41,087 nucleotides of DNA from the NCBI GenBank assembly GCA_001803315.1, contig MHBQ01000056.1:1-41087 (forward strand), written 5' to 3'. Position 1 is the first letter of the stretch. Each line of letters opens with the position of its first letter. The DNA comes from Lentisphaerae bacterium RIFOXYC12_FULL_60_16 (GTDB taxonomy: Bacteria; Verrucomicrobiota; Kiritimatiellia; UBA8416; YA12-FULL-60-10). Position numbers and translations under genes: made by a program. Under the pieces are notes generated by a model. That model ran no database searches. It saw nothing but the letters and a program-made list of their open reading frames with translations, and was not told the DNA's origin. Positions 7,820 to 15,920 of the stretch are shown piece after piece.

Positions 7820-7942
7820 TTATTACATTTACGTTATTACAAAACAGACTTACCAACAGGTAGTTGACAGGTTGTAATAATTCATGTTGAATGATTAATT
7901 ATTTCGATATGAAATCATTATATTTCATTATGTAATCATTAT
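7820..7942. promoter_or_regulatory. Repeated operator candidates in the divergent spacer
   Basis: This AT-rich spacer, unlike the GC-rich genes around it, holds four copies of one hexamer: ATTACA at 7822-7827 and 7836-7841, TGTAAT at 7874-7879 and 7931-7936. Two form a perfect 9-bp inverted repeat (TTATTACAA 7834-7842, TTGTAATAA 7872-7880). A second motif, AATCATTAT, repeats at 7913 and 7934, exactly 21 bp (two helical turns) apart, with its inverse AATGATT at 7890. They lie about 90-215 bp upstream of the predicted sigma-54 start, the usual range for enhancer-binding-protein sites, and also overlap the regulator's promoter. Confidence 0.5.
7864..7892 (+). promoter_or_regulatory. Sigma-70-type promoter of the regulator gene
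   Basis: TTGACA (7864-7869), a 17-bp spacer and TTGAAT (7887-7892) form a consensus -35 and a 4/6 -10. The start would be near 7899, about 55 nt before the ATG at 7954. The mraZ promoter in this window has the same two hexamers and spacer. It lies among the operator repeats, so the regulator probably controls itself. Confidence 0.5.
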
Positions 7943-7953
7943 TTGGAGCGGTT

Positions 7954-9609
7954 ATGAAGGCGCATGACATCCAGTTGCGCGAGTTGGTTGAATTTGGTGA
8001 GGGACGGATTGACCTGGAGGGGCGCCGGCTGGTGCTTCATTCGCTGAATGCATTTGCCCAGTTCCGGAAGGATCTGGTGGATATGGTTGGAATGGATCAG
8101 GCGCGCCGGATATTGACCCGGTTTGGCAATTTCTCGGGTCGTGCTGATGCCGCTGCGATGAAACGGATCTATCAATGGGATTCCTGGGATGAATGGTTGA
8201 AGGCCGGCCCCCGCATGCACACGATACAAGGGGTGACCCGTACCCATATCAAACAATGTCAGGCGAATCCGGAAACCGGCAATTTCAATATGGAGGTTGT
8301 CTGGCATGAATCCGGCGAGGCGGATGAACACCTGCTTGAAATCGGGCGGGCGGATTCGCCCATCTGCTGGATGCTGGTGGGATATGCCAGCGGCTACGCA
8401 TCCTTCTGTATGGGGCAGGACATCTTCTTCGTCGAAACACAATGCCGCGGTTGCGGCGACGCCGTCTGTACCGCCACCGGCAAGGACCGTGCGTCGTGGG
8501 GTGAAGCCCTGAATCCGTACCTGCCCTATTTTCAGGCGGACGACATCCATGGCAAAGTCATGATCCTGACCGAGGAACTCAAGCTCAAGACCCGCGAGCT
8601 GGCCCGTCAACGCAACCGGCTCAACCGGCTTGAACGGGCGGCCACCGCCCTTCCGGCGGAAGTCAACAGCGACCGGTTCGCCCGCGTGTTGAACCTTGCC
8701 GCACGGGCTGCACCCTTCGATTCATCCATCCTGATTACCGGAGAAAGCGGAACCGGCAAGGAAGTCCTCGCCCGCTACATCCACCGTTTATCGAATCGCG
8801 CCTCGGGACCTTTCATGGTGGTCAATTGTGCCGCGCTCCCCGAAACCTTGCTGGAAAGTGAACTGTTCGGCCACAAGGCGGGCGCCTTCACCGGGGCGGC
8901 AGGAAACCGGGCCGGCCTGTTCGAACAGGCGGATCACGGCACGGTCTTTCTGGACGAGATCGGCGAGGTCACCGCCGGAACCCAGGTCAAATTGCTCCGG
9001 GTCCTGCAATCGCACGAAATCGTCCGTGTGGGGGAAAACCTGCCGCGAAAGGTCGACATCCGGATCATCGCGGCAACCAATCGCAACGTTCGCCAGGACG
9101 TTGCAGCGGACAGTTTCCGAGAGGACCTTTTCTATCGCCTGGCCGTGATTGAACTGGAAATCCCTCCCCTGCGGGACCGTCCCGAGGACATCCCGCCCCT
9201 GGTACGCCACTTCGTGGAACAGGTCTCGCATAAACTCAAATTACCACGATGCCGGCTGGACCCGGCCTGCCTGGACCACCTGGTCAGGTATTCCTGGCCG
9301 GGCAATGTGCGGGAACTGGAAAACATCCTCGAACGGGCGGCGGTGTTATGCCGCGATCATGTGATCCGGCCGGAAGATCTTCCACACACCATAACGACGG
9401 AAACCCGGCGGGACACCCCATCCGCACCCTTCACCGGCAACCTGGCCAGCCTGGAGCAGCACCATATCCAATCCGTCCTGGATTCGGTCGATGGAAACCG
9501 TCGCAAGGCGGCCGCCATCCTCGGCATCAGTACGGTCACACTCTGGCGCAGACTCCGGACCGGCAACCCGACGGATCAATCCGACGCCACACGTTCCACC
9601 GACACGTAG
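7954..9609 (+). CDS. Sigma-54 activator with XylR_N and V4R sensor domains
   Basis: 551 aa; GGAG lies five bases before the ATG. Residues ~1-95 resemble the XylR N-terminal domain, ~105-180 a V4R domain with its Cys-rich end (C164, C167, C172 in ETQCRGCGDAVC), as in the XylR/DmpR group, where these domains bind small, often aromatic, effectors. A coiled linker (~200-228) leads to the AAA+ domain: Walker A GESGTGKE (~263-270), GAFTGA (~310-315, the sigma-54 contact loop), Walker B VFLDEIGE (~331-338) and an arginine-finger region. A Fis-type helix-turn-helix ends it (NRRKAAAILGISTVTLWRRLR). It should bind upstream and drive ATP-dependent open-complex formation at the divergent M20-ackA promoter. 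The effector is unknown. Its 3' end overlaps the convergent kinase gene by 34 bp. Confidence 0.93.
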   Translation: MKAHDIQLRELVEFGEGRIDLEGRRLVLHSLNAFAQFRKDLVDMVGMDQARRILTRFGNFSGRADAAAMKRIYQWDSWDEWLKAGPRMHTIQGVTRTHIKQCQANPETGNFNMEVVWHESGEADEHLLEIGRADSPICWMLVGYASGYASFCMGQDIFFVETQCRGCGDAVCTATGKDRASWGEALNPYLPYFQADDIHGKVMILTEELKLKTRELARQRNRLNRLERAATALPAEVNSDRFARVLNLAARAAPFDSSILITGESGTGKEVLARYIHRLSNRASGPFMVVNCAALPETLLESELFGHKAGAFTGAAGNRAGLFEQADHGTVFLDEIGEVTAGTQVKLLRVLQSHEIVRVGENLPRKVDIRIIAATNRNVRQDVAADSFREDLFYRLAVIELEIPPLRDRPEDIPPLVRHFVEQVSHKLKLPRCRLDPACLDHLVRYSWPGNVRELENILERAAVLCRDHVIRPEDLPHTITTETRRDTPSAPFTGNLASLEQHHIQSVLDSVDGNRRKAAAILGISTVTLWRRLRTGNPTDQSDATRSTDT

Positions 9610-10514
9610 GCGGACAATTCAGCAATCCGGGCGATATCCGGCAGCGGCGTGCCGTATTGTTCACACGCCGCGGCTCCGGCAGCAACCGCACGGGCCATGC
9701 AGGCTTCGGTCAACTTGCGGTCCGGAAAATAATCACTGCAGAACTGCCCCAGCAGGGCATCGCCGGCACCGGTGGTATCCACGGCACGAACATCAGGCGC
9801 CCTGGCCAGCCACACGGTCCGGCCCTGGGCAAAATAGGCGCCCACGGAACCATCGGACACCATCACAATCTCATGCCGGGCCGACAGCGCCCGCACGGCG
9901 GAAATCAGGGACGCATCATCCGTCAACGGTTGCCCGATCCAGCCCGATAACTCATCGCGGTTCGGCTTGAGGATGAGTCCGGGGTGCCGTGCCGCCCGCA
10001 CCAGCGCCTCACCCGCCGTATCCAGCGCCACGGCGCAACCGGCTTTCAGGAACGGTTCCATGATCCGGGCATACGTGTCAGAAGGAAACCGGGCCGGCAA
10101 CGAACCGCTGAACACTGCCACGGAACATCCGCTCACCAGCGATTGGAGGTATTTTTGGAGGCATGGCCAATCCGGCTCCAGGTCCGGAAAACCGGACTGG
10201 TTGAACTTCATCTCCCTCCCGTCAGCACCGGTCACCATGACATTGGTACGGGTATCGTGATCGACGGAAAGCAGGCGGGGTGTCACCCCCATGGATCGCA
10301 ACATGCTGGAAAACCAATCCGCCTGGTTCTGCCCCACCAGTCCCCCCGCCACGACCTCACGACCCTGGGCGGCAAGCATCTTGGCAACGTTAAGCCCTTT
10401 GCCTCCCGGCGTACGGGTCTCCTGCCCGACCGCATGAACGGCTCCGATCCGCAGGACATCCCGCACCTGCCAGGTAACATCGACCGCCGGGTTCAAGGTC
10501 ATGGTTACATGCAT
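9576..10514 (-). CDS. PfkB-family sugar kinase (1-phosphofructokinase/LacC type)
   Basis: 312 aa from the ATG at 10514, with GAGAG at modest spacing upstream; a TTG extends the frame to 10529 but runs into the sulfatase stop. PfkB signatures are PGGKGLNVA (~36-44) near the N-terminus and DTTGAGDALLG toward the C-terminus, whose Asp is the catalytic base in the anion hole. The start MTLNPAVD and the KPNRDEL segment are typical of the hexose-phosphate kinase subfamily that includes FruK, LacC and PfkB. It should phosphorylate a sugar phosphate or sugar in the cytoplasm using ATP; exact substrate is not readable. It follows the sulfatase by 11 bp, so the two are probably one operon for a sulfated sugar. 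Its end overlaps the convergent regulator gene. Confidence 0.87.
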   Translation of the reverse strand: MHVTMTLNPAVDVTWQVRDVLRIGAVHAVGQETRTPGGKGLNVAKMLAAQGREVVAGGLVGQNQADWFSSMLRSMGVTPRLLSVDHDTRTNVMVTGADGREMKFNQSGFPDLEPDWPCLQKYLQSLVSGCSVAVFSGSLPARFPSDTYARIMEPFLKAGCAVALDTAGEALVRAARHPGLILKPNRDELSGWIGQPLTDDASLISAVRALSARHEIVMVSDGSVGAYFAQGRTVWLARAPDVRAVDTTGAGDALLGQFCSDYFPDRKLTEACMARAVAAGAAACEQYGTPLPDIARIAELSAYVSVERVASD

Positions 10515-10525
10515 AGTGGTTTCTC

Positions 10526-11893
10526 TCAATTGCTATACGGGACGGTTCCCGTCTCATCCAGGGGGTATCCCCAACGGCGCACATACTCCGATCCCGGCAG
10601 GAATGAATCGTTCCGGGCTTTCAAACCAGCCTGGAGCCGGTCTTCCAACGCCAACCGGATACCCTCAAAGGCCGGGTCTGCTACCCGGTTATGCAACTGG
10701 AAGGGATCCTCGCGGTTGTCATACAGCAACCAGGGGCCATCCAATGACCGGACATAGGTATGCCGTTTCGTCCGTATCCCCCGGAATTCACGCCCGCCGT
10801 GGTGCATCCGGGTAAACTGCCCGAACGGTTGGACACACAGTATCAACGCCGCATCCTCAACCGGAGCCGGATGCCCCTGGACCTGGGGAGAGCAATCCCG
10901 TCCTTCGACCGTTTCGGGAACGGGCAGGTGACAGAGATTCAACAGGGTTGGCATGATATCGGGCGCATCGATCAACACATCCGTCGCATGCGGCGTCCAT
11001 CCGGACATCCCGGGATAACGCAACAGGAATGGCACCCGGATGGATTCTTCATACGGACGCTGTTTATTCCATTGCCCCTGACTGCCCAGCATATCCCCGT
11101 GGTCCGAGGTAAACACCAGCAGCGTATCCTGCTCAAGACCGGTTTCCCTCAGGGTATCAACCAACCGCCCCACACAGGCGTCCAGGGCCGAAACATGGGC
11201 ATAATAGCCGGCGATCCGTTCACGCGCCTGGCCGGCCAGCGATTCCGGGACATTCGACGGAAGGGTGATTGACTGTGGATCATACCACTGCCGGAAAGAA
11301 TCCGGGGCGGTGCCGTAGGGATCATGCGGGGGTGCCCACGACACAACCAGCAGGAAGGGCTTGTCCGCATGCGTATGCGCCCGGAGATAGGCCTGGGCAT
11401 CCGCTGTCTGGGCTTCCGCATCATACCCCGGCCAATAGCGTTTTTCCGCCGAGTTTCCTTCATAGTAAGCCGAGTGCCGGTAATCGTGGGTACATTCCAG
11501 CACTTTCCAATAATCGAACCCCTGCCGGCGTTCCGGCGGGATATAAACCGACCGCCCATGCCCGTCAACATGCCATTTTCCGATATACGCGGTGTCGTAA
11601 CCACCGGCCGTAAAAGCCTGCGCCAGACTGACCGCCCGGTTTGAAAGGCAGACATCATTCATGAAGAGGCCATGCGTCAACGGGTACTGCCCGGTCAGGA
11701 GACTCGCCCGGTACGGCGTGCAGACCGGACATCCGGAAACCGCGTGGGTAAAGTTCACACTTTGCCGGGCCAACGCATCAAGGTGAGGAGTCCGGACATC
11801 CGGATTACCGGAATACCCCGTGGCCTGGGCCCGCCATTGATCTGCAAAAACAAACACCACATTCGGCTGTTTGACCGTGGAAAATTTTGTCAT
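10526..11893 (-). CDS. S1-family sulfatase without signal peptide
   Basis: 455 aa from the ATG at 11893; an in-frame ATG at 11911 with AGGG five bases upstream is equally possible. The active-site motif is C58-T-P-Y-R62 in VCTPYRASLLTG, the Cys form that needs oxidation to formylglycine. Metal ligands are suggested by FADQW near the N-terminus and TSDHGDMLG later, with IGKWH also conserved. It should cleave sulfate esters, probably from a sugar. The N-terminus goes straight into PNVVFVFADQ with no hydrophobic leader, so it looks cytoplasmic, whereas most polysaccharide sulfatases are exported. It precedes the PfkB kinase gene by 11 bp, fitting intracellular desulfation followed by phosphorylation. 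No sulfatase-maturing enzyme gene is in the window. Confidence 0.9.
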   Translation of the reverse strand: MTKFSTVKQPNVVFVFADQWRAQATGYSGNPDVRTPHLDALARQSVNFTHAVSGCPVCTPYRASLLTGQYPLTHGLFMNDVCLSNRAVSLAQAFTAGGYDTAYIGKWHVDGHGRSVYIPPERRQGFDYWKVLECTHDYRHSAYYEGNSAEKRYWPGYDAEAQTADAQAYLRAHTHADKPFLLVVSWAPPHDPYGTAPDSFRQWYDPQSITLPSNVPESLAGQARERIAGYYAHVSALDACVGRLVDTLRETGLEQDTLLVFTSDHGDMLGSQGQWNKQRPYEESIRVPFLLRYPGMSGWTPHATDVLIDAPDIMPTLLNLCHLPVPETVEGRDCSPQVQGHPAPVEDAALILCVQPFGQFTRMHHGGREFRGIRTKRHTYVRSLDGPWLLYDNREDPFQLHNRVADPAFEGIRLALEDRLQAGLKARNDSFLPGSEYVRRWGYPLDETGTVPYSN

Positions 11894-11957
11894 GCCACTC
11901 GTCCCTCGCATCGACACCCTACCGTCCCCACGTTACCCGTCAATCTGATTTGTATTT

Positions 11958-11983
11958 AACCCGCCGAATGGGTGAGGCGGGTT
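11958..11983. repeat. Inverted repeat, 8-bp stem
   Basis: AACCCGCC (11958-11965) and GGCGGGTT (11976-11983) are perfect complements around a 10-base loop. On the plus strand only three T residues follow, so it is a poor terminator, and the neighbouring genes diverge, so none is needed here. It is about 65 bp upstream of the sulfatase start and may be an operator. Confidence 0.55.
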
Positions 11984-12051
11984 TCAGCGTTCGGGTTTCA
12001 GGTTTCAGAAATGTGACAACCAGCCTGATCCTTCCTGACACCCGAAACCTG
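11981..12051. repeat. Heptamer repeats and imperfect 17-bp inverted repeat
   Basis: GTTTCAG occurs three times (11981, 11995 and 12002, the last two in tandem). The segment 11992-12008 can pair with 12035-12051: 14 Watson-Crick pairs, one G-U and two mismatches, around a 26-base loop. The composition looks like a dispersed intergenic repeat (REP-like) rather than a unique operator. Whether it recurs in the genome cannot be seen here. Confidence 0.5.
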
Positions 12052-12064
12052 ACACCTGACCACT

Positions 12065-12093
12065 CCACTTGCAAAACCCTGTTTTGCAAGTGG
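12065..12093. repeat. Perfect 13-bp inverted repeat
   Basis: CCACTTGCAAAAC (12065-12077) and GTTTTGCAAGTGG (12081-12093) are perfect complements with a 3-base loop, the strongest hairpin in the window outside the 38976-39014 terminator. No T-run follows on either strand and the flanking genes diverge, so it is unlikely to be an ordinary terminator. It may be part of the repeat element just before it, or a regulator binding site. Confidence 0.6.
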
Positions 12094-12174
12094 CTCGGGT
12101 GACATCAAAAAAGTCGTTGAATGTCCATCCCTCCGCAGTGTACGGTGTTGGGGTTTTCAGGGGAGAACGAACGT

Positions 12175-12669
12175 ATGGCAATTACCATCAAAAAGGGCGG
12201 GTTGACGATCAAACGTCCGGCAACCCCCGAATCCCCCGCACCGGCCGCAGCCACGCCCCCATCGCCGCCCCCTCCCGCCCCCGATGATAATAATGTGGTT
12301 CAGGCAGCATTGCCCATGGCTGGCGCTTTCATTCAGCAGCCGGCGCGATCACCGCACCTGGTCTCCCTGATTGTCGCCAGTATCACCATTATCCTCGTTC
12401 TCGTGTTGATCATTTTCCAAATGGCCGAACGAAGCAGCTATCGATCCGCCTTCCCGGCCACCACCATGGCGCCGATTCCAATCGCACCAAGCCTTCCCGT
12501 GACGGAACCCGGGACGCCGGCCGTTCCACAACCCGACCAGCCAGCCGCCGCAACAACCGACAACGAGTCGAACGCCACCGAAACGGCGGAAGCCCCTACC
12601 GAGGCAGCCCCAGCCGAGGCAGTTCCAACTGCGGAACCGGCCGGCGATACCGACGCGGTTGCGGAATAA
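12175..12669 (+). CDS. Pro/Ala-rich single-pass membrane protein with TIKRP motif
   Basis: 164 aa from the ATG at 12175, preceded by GGGGAG nine bases upstream; a longer frame from 12121 has no better signal. No known family is recognised. The N-terminus is basic (ITIKKGGLTIKRP, residues 3-15), then a proline stretch (PPSPPPPAP), one strong transmembrane segment (~61-81) and an acidic Ala/Pro/Thr/Glu-rich tail to the end. With the positive end first, the tail should be outside the cytoplasm. The TIKRP motif and general build recur in the larger protein at 16586-18037. The stop overlaps the rlmN start as TAATG, so the two are coupled. Polyproline runs make it a plausible client of EF-P-type factors. 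Function unknown. Confidence 0.72.
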   Translation: MAITIKKGGLTIKRPATPESPAPAAATPPSPPPPAPDDNNVVQAALPMAGAFIQQPARSPHLVSLIVASITIILVLVLIIFQMAERSSYRSAFPATTMAPIPIAPSLPVTEPGTPAVPQPDQPAAATTDNESNATETAEAPTEAAPAEAVPTAEPAGDTDAVAE

Positions 12670-13733
12670 TGGACGATCACCCGGTTCATCCGCCCCCTCC
12701 CGAATCTTCCGGATTACCCCTGCTTCACAACCTGACCTGCTCCGAAATCGAATCGTGGATGGTCGCCCACGGGACCCCTCCGTATCGCGCCCGCCAGCTT
12801 TGGCAATGGTTATATGTCCACCGATGCCGTGATCTGGCCCGCATGACCAACCTGCCGGCAACCCTCCGCAACCAGATTGCCGATGCATTTGTAACCGATC
12901 CGGCCCACATCACGGAAACGCAAGGGGTCGAGGGCGACACGCGGAAGCTGCTGCTGCGACTTCGTGATGGCGAACAGGTTGAATCCGTATTGATCCCGGC
13001 CGAGAACCGGCGGACGATCTGCGTATCCTGCCAGGCGGGATGCCGTTTCCGGTGCGCCTTTTGTGCCAGCGGGCAGGCCGGCTTTCGCCGCAACCTCGAA
13101 CCCGGCGAGATACTGGCGCAAGTTCTTTCGGCATGCGACCTCTGGCAACAACCGCCCACCCATGTCGTGTTCATGGGCATCGGGGAACCGTTCGACAACT
13201 ACGACGCCGTCCTGCAGGCCGTCCGCACCCTCAATGACCAGGACGGGTTCCGGATTGGCGCCCGCCGGATAACCATCAGCACCTGCGGGATGGTGCCGGG
13301 CATCGAGCGTCTGGCCGGAGAAGGAATCCAGGTTGAATTATCCGTATCCCTTCATGCCCCGAACAATGCCCTGCGCAACCGCCTCATGCCGGTCAACCAG
13401 CGCTACCCGATGGAAGTTCTCATGCCCGCCTGCGACGCCTATACCCGGCAGACCGGACGCATCATCACATTCGAATACACCCTGATTCATAATCTCAATG
13501 ATGGTCCGGAATGCGCGCGGGAACTGGCCCGATTGCTGCAAGGCCGCCCGGCACGCGTCAACCTGATCCCGCTCAGCCCCGTGGCCGAGTTCCCCCATGC
13601 CCCCCCCGCGCCGGAACAAGCGGAACGCTTTGCCGCCATCCTGACCGAGGCCCGGATCAATTCCACCCTGCGCCTGTCACGCGGATGCGCCCTCGACGCC
13701 GCCTGCGGACAACTCCGGTACCGCCCGTTATGA
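12669..13733 (+). CDS. rlmN: 23S rRNA/tRNA adenine-C2 methyltransferase RlmN
   Basis: 354 aa, the usual length. It is a radical-SAM enzyme that methylates C2 of A2503 in 23S rRNA and A37 in some tRNAs. The iron-sulfur motif is C125-x3-C129-x2-C132 in CQAGCRFRCAFCASGQAGF. GIGEPFDNYD is the SAM-binding GEP motif, followed by ISTCGMVPGI and LSVSLHAPNN. FEYTLIHNLND and VNLIPLSPV are typical of the C-terminal half, and the end (SRGCALDAACGQL) carries the second catalytic Cys. Its ATG overlaps the previous stop by one base, and its own stop overlaps the rsmB start as ATGA, making a tight operon of two rRNA methylases. Confidence 0.95.
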   Translation: MDDHPVHPPPPESSGLPLLHNLTCSEIESWMVAHGTPPYRARQLWQWLYVHRCRDLARMTNLPATLRNQIADAFVTDPAHITETQGVEGDTRKLLLRLRDGEQVESVLIPAENRRTICVSCQAGCRFRCAFCASGQAGFRRNLEPGEILAQVLSACDLWQQPPTHVVFMGIGEPFDNYDAVLQAVRTLNDQDGFRIGARRITISTCGMVPGIERLAGEGIQVELSVSLHAPNNALRNRLMPVNQRYPMEVLMPACDAYTRQTGRIITFEYTLIHNLNDGPECARELARLLQGRPARVNLIPLSPVAEFPHAPPAPEQAERFAAILTEARINSTLRLSRGCALDAACGQLRYRPL

Positions 13734-15034
13734 GTCCGTCAACTCCACCCCGGCATAATGCCCGTGCCACCGCCGTATCGATTCTTGGCCGCTGGCTACA
13801 GACCGGCAACTTCCCCGACCGCCTGATTGCCCCCGGTACGCCGGACCGGGCATTTGTGACGGAATTGGTATACGGGGTGATCCGGTGGAAACGCCAGCTG
13901 GAATGGCTGGTGCAGACCCTGGCCCGGCGCAATCCCGAGAATGATGTCGCGGTTTGCCTCTGGGTCGGACTCTACCAGTTGTTACGCATGGACCATGTGG
14001 CCGACCATGCGGCGGTTCACGAAACCGTCGAACTGGTCAAACAGGGGCGCCATGCACGGGCCGCGGGGTTCGTGAACCACCTGCTCCGGGAAGCCATCCG
14101 CCAACGCGAGTCCCTTCAGGCCTCCATCCAGGCACAGCCGCTCGGTATCCGGGAATCCCATCCGGACGATCTCATCGAATGCTGGACCCGAACCATGGGC
14201 GCTGATCCTGCCGAAGCCCTCTGCCGCTGGAACAACACCACGCCGGATGTAACCATTCACCCCAACCCCGCCCGTGTGAACCTGGACCTGTACCGGTCAA
14301 CCCTTCTCGGGCTCGGCATTCACGCCATACCGGCTCCAGCCGCACCCCTCCGGTGCATCCTCCTGCCGCACGGCATATCCATTCCCGACCTTCCCGGCTA
14401 TCGGGAAGGTTGGTTCTCCGTCCAGGATCCGGCGACCTTTGCGGCCGTTGACATGCTGGGGGCACAACCCGGAGAAACCGTACTCGATGCCTGCGCCTCG
14501 CCCGGCGGAAAAACGACCCTGATCAGCGAATCCATGAACCACACGGGCACCCTGGTTGCCCTCGAACGTCATGCCGACCGGATCCATCGCCTGCGTGATA
14601 CGGTTGAACGGATGCAGTTGTCCCACGTCCGGATCGTCCAGGGCGATGCGACCCATACGGCCGGCTCCCTTGCGGAGTACGGTCCTTTCGATGCCATCCT
14701 GGCGGATGTCCCCTGCACCAACACGGGTGTCATTCGACGGCGACCTGACGCCCGCTGGCGGTTCAATACGGAACGGTTGAATCGCCGGACATCCGTTCAA
14801 ACGTCCATTCTCAACCACCTGGCCACCCTTCTCAAGCCAAACGGCCGGCTCGTTTACAGCACGTGCAGCCTCGAACCGGAGGAAAACGACATCCTCCTCC
14901 AGTCCTGGCTCACCCACCATCCGACTTTCAGGATGGTCGCCTCCGCACGCCTTCTCCCCCAGGTTTCAGGCACGGATGGGGCCTACGCAGCCCTCCTGAT
15001 CGCTTCCGGCAGTGCAGGCAAACCCCCCGCATGA
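13730..15034 (+). CDS. rsmB: 16S rRNA m5C967 methyltransferase RsmB
   Basis: 434 aa from the ATG at 13730, which overlaps the rlmN stop (ATGA); the reading frame is open further upstream to 13511 but that lies within rlmN. The N-terminal ~140 residues form a NusB-like RNA-binding domain (FVTELVYGVIRWKRQLEWLV). The catalytic domain has SAM motif I DACASPGGKTTL (~250), the Cys-containing motif IV ADVPCTNTGVIRRRPD (~324) and the catalytic-Cys motif VI YSTCSLEPEEND (~374). It methylates a cytosine of 16S rRNA, position 967 in E. coli numbering. It is co-transcribed with rlmN. Confidence 0.94.
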   Translation: MSPSTPPRHNARATAVSILGRWLQTGNFPDRLIAPGTPDRAFVTELVYGVIRWKRQLEWLVQTLARRNPENDVAVCLWVGLYQLLRMDHVADHAAVHETVELVKQGRHARAAGFVNHLLREAIRQRESLQASIQAQPLGIRESHPDDLIECWTRTMGADPAEALCRWNNTTPDVTIHPNPARVNLDLYRSTLLGLGIHAIPAPAAPLRCILLPHGISIPDLPGYREGWFSVQDPATFAAVDMLGAQPGETVLDACASPGGKTTLISESMNHTGTLVALERHADRIHRLRDTVERMQLSHVRIVQGDATHTAGSLAEYGPFDAILADVPCTNTGVIRRRPDARWRFNTERLNRRTSVQTSILNHLATLLKPNGRLVYSTCSLEPEENDILLQSWLTHHPTFRMVASARLLPQVSGTDGAYAALLIASGSAGKPPA

Positions 15035-15088
15035 TGGCCGGCGCCTTGGATCCACGCCGGCACAATTCCGATGTTGTCGCCGGCGTCA

Positions 15089-15097
15089 TGATACGAT
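15089..15097 (+). promoter_or_regulatory. Weak extended -10 promoter candidate before pyrH
   Basis: TGATACGAT (15089-15097) fits an extended -10 with one mismatch in the hexamer. There is no convincing -35. The 112-bp gap after rsmB is larger than elsewhere in this gene run, so a separate start for pyrH-frr is plausible. Confidence 0.28.
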
Positions 15098-15146
15098 AGG
15101 GTTGACGGCGTTTTGATCCGCCAAGCTGTAGATGGGAGCCGTACGC

Positions 15147-15881
15147 ATGTCCGATGTCATTCAGAAAACTCACTACCACAGGATCCTGCTGAAACTCAGC
15201 GGTGAAGCACTCCAGAACCGGGCCAAGGGGCTCTCGATCGACCCCGAGATCCTGGCCGGCATTGCCCGTCGACTGAAGACCGTGACCGCCATGGGCGCCC
15301 AGGTAGGCATCGTGGTGGGTGGCGGGAACATCTTCCGTGGAATCAGCGGAGAAATACGGGGGATCGGCAGAAACAGCGGCGACTACATGGGCATGCTGGC
15401 CACCACCATCAACGCCCTGGCCCTGCAAAGCGCCATGGAAAATGTCGGTCTGGAAACCCGGGTCATGTCAGCCATCGAGATGGACAAGGTTGCCGAACCC
15501 TTTATCCTCCGACGGGCCCTGCGCCATTTCGACAAGGGGCGCGTGATGATCTTTGCCGGCGGTACCGGAAATCCCTACTTCAGCACGGACACGGCTGCCG
15601 CCCTCCGGGCCAGTGAAATCGGAGCGGATGTCCTGCTCAAGGCCACCAAGGTCAATGGCATCTATTCCGCCGATCCACTCAAGGATCCAAATGCCGTCTT
15701 CTTCCCTGAATTGACCTTCCATGAAGCATTGGTCAAATCGCTTAAGGTCATGGATGCGGCGGCCTTCTCACTGTGCATGGAAAACCGTATCCCGATCATC
15801 GTGTTCAACCTGTTTGAATCCGGTAGTATCGAAGCCGTGGTCGCGGGGTCCCGCTCGGTTGGAACCCACGTACACGCCTAA
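15147..15881 (+). CDS. pyrH: Uridylate kinase
   Basis: 244 aa from the ATG at 15147, with GGGAG eight bases upstream; an ATG at 15132 would place the start before this site. It phosphorylates UMP to UDP with ATP in pyrimidine synthesis. Amino-acid-kinase features include ILLKLSGEALQ (phosphate-binding Lys), VVGGGNIFRG, AIEMDKVAEPF, the Asp/Thr-rich GTGNPYFSTDTAAALRA nucleotide site, and ADVLLKATKVNGIYSADPLKD. The length matches the hexameric bacterial enzyme. It is followed by frr 39 bp on, the conserved pyrH-frr pair, but rpsB and tsf, often ahead of it, are absent here and replaced by rlmN-rsmB. Confidence 0.96.
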   Translation: MSDVIQKTHYHRILLKLSGEALQNRAKGLSIDPEILAGIARRLKTVTAMGAQVGIVVGGGNIFRGISGEIRGIGRNSGDYMGMLATTINALALQSAMENVGLETRVMSAIEMDKVAEPFILRRALRHFDKGRVMIFAGGTGNPYFSTDTAAALRASEIGADVLLKATKVNGIYSADPLKDPNAVFFPELTFHEALVKSLKVMDAAAFSLCMENRIPIIVFNLFESGSIEAVVAGSRSVGTHVHA

Positions 15882-15920
15882 ACGGAAAGAACCGCTTGTT
15901 CGACAAGGAGGATCAACACC

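Noticed and set aside
11981..12051. GTTTCAG heptamers considered as a CRISPR remnant
   Set aside because: The repeats are only 7 bp, lie in tandem or 7 bp apart with no spacers, and no cas gene is near.
11958..12093. The three hairpins considered as Rho-independent terminators
   Set aside because: No adequate T-run follows on either strand, and the flanking genes diverge, so no transcript should end here.
13511..13729. N-terminal extension of rsmB
   Set aside because: It lies inside rlmN; the ATG at 13730 overlapping the rlmN stop as ATGA fits the operon pattern and the NusB-like domain start.
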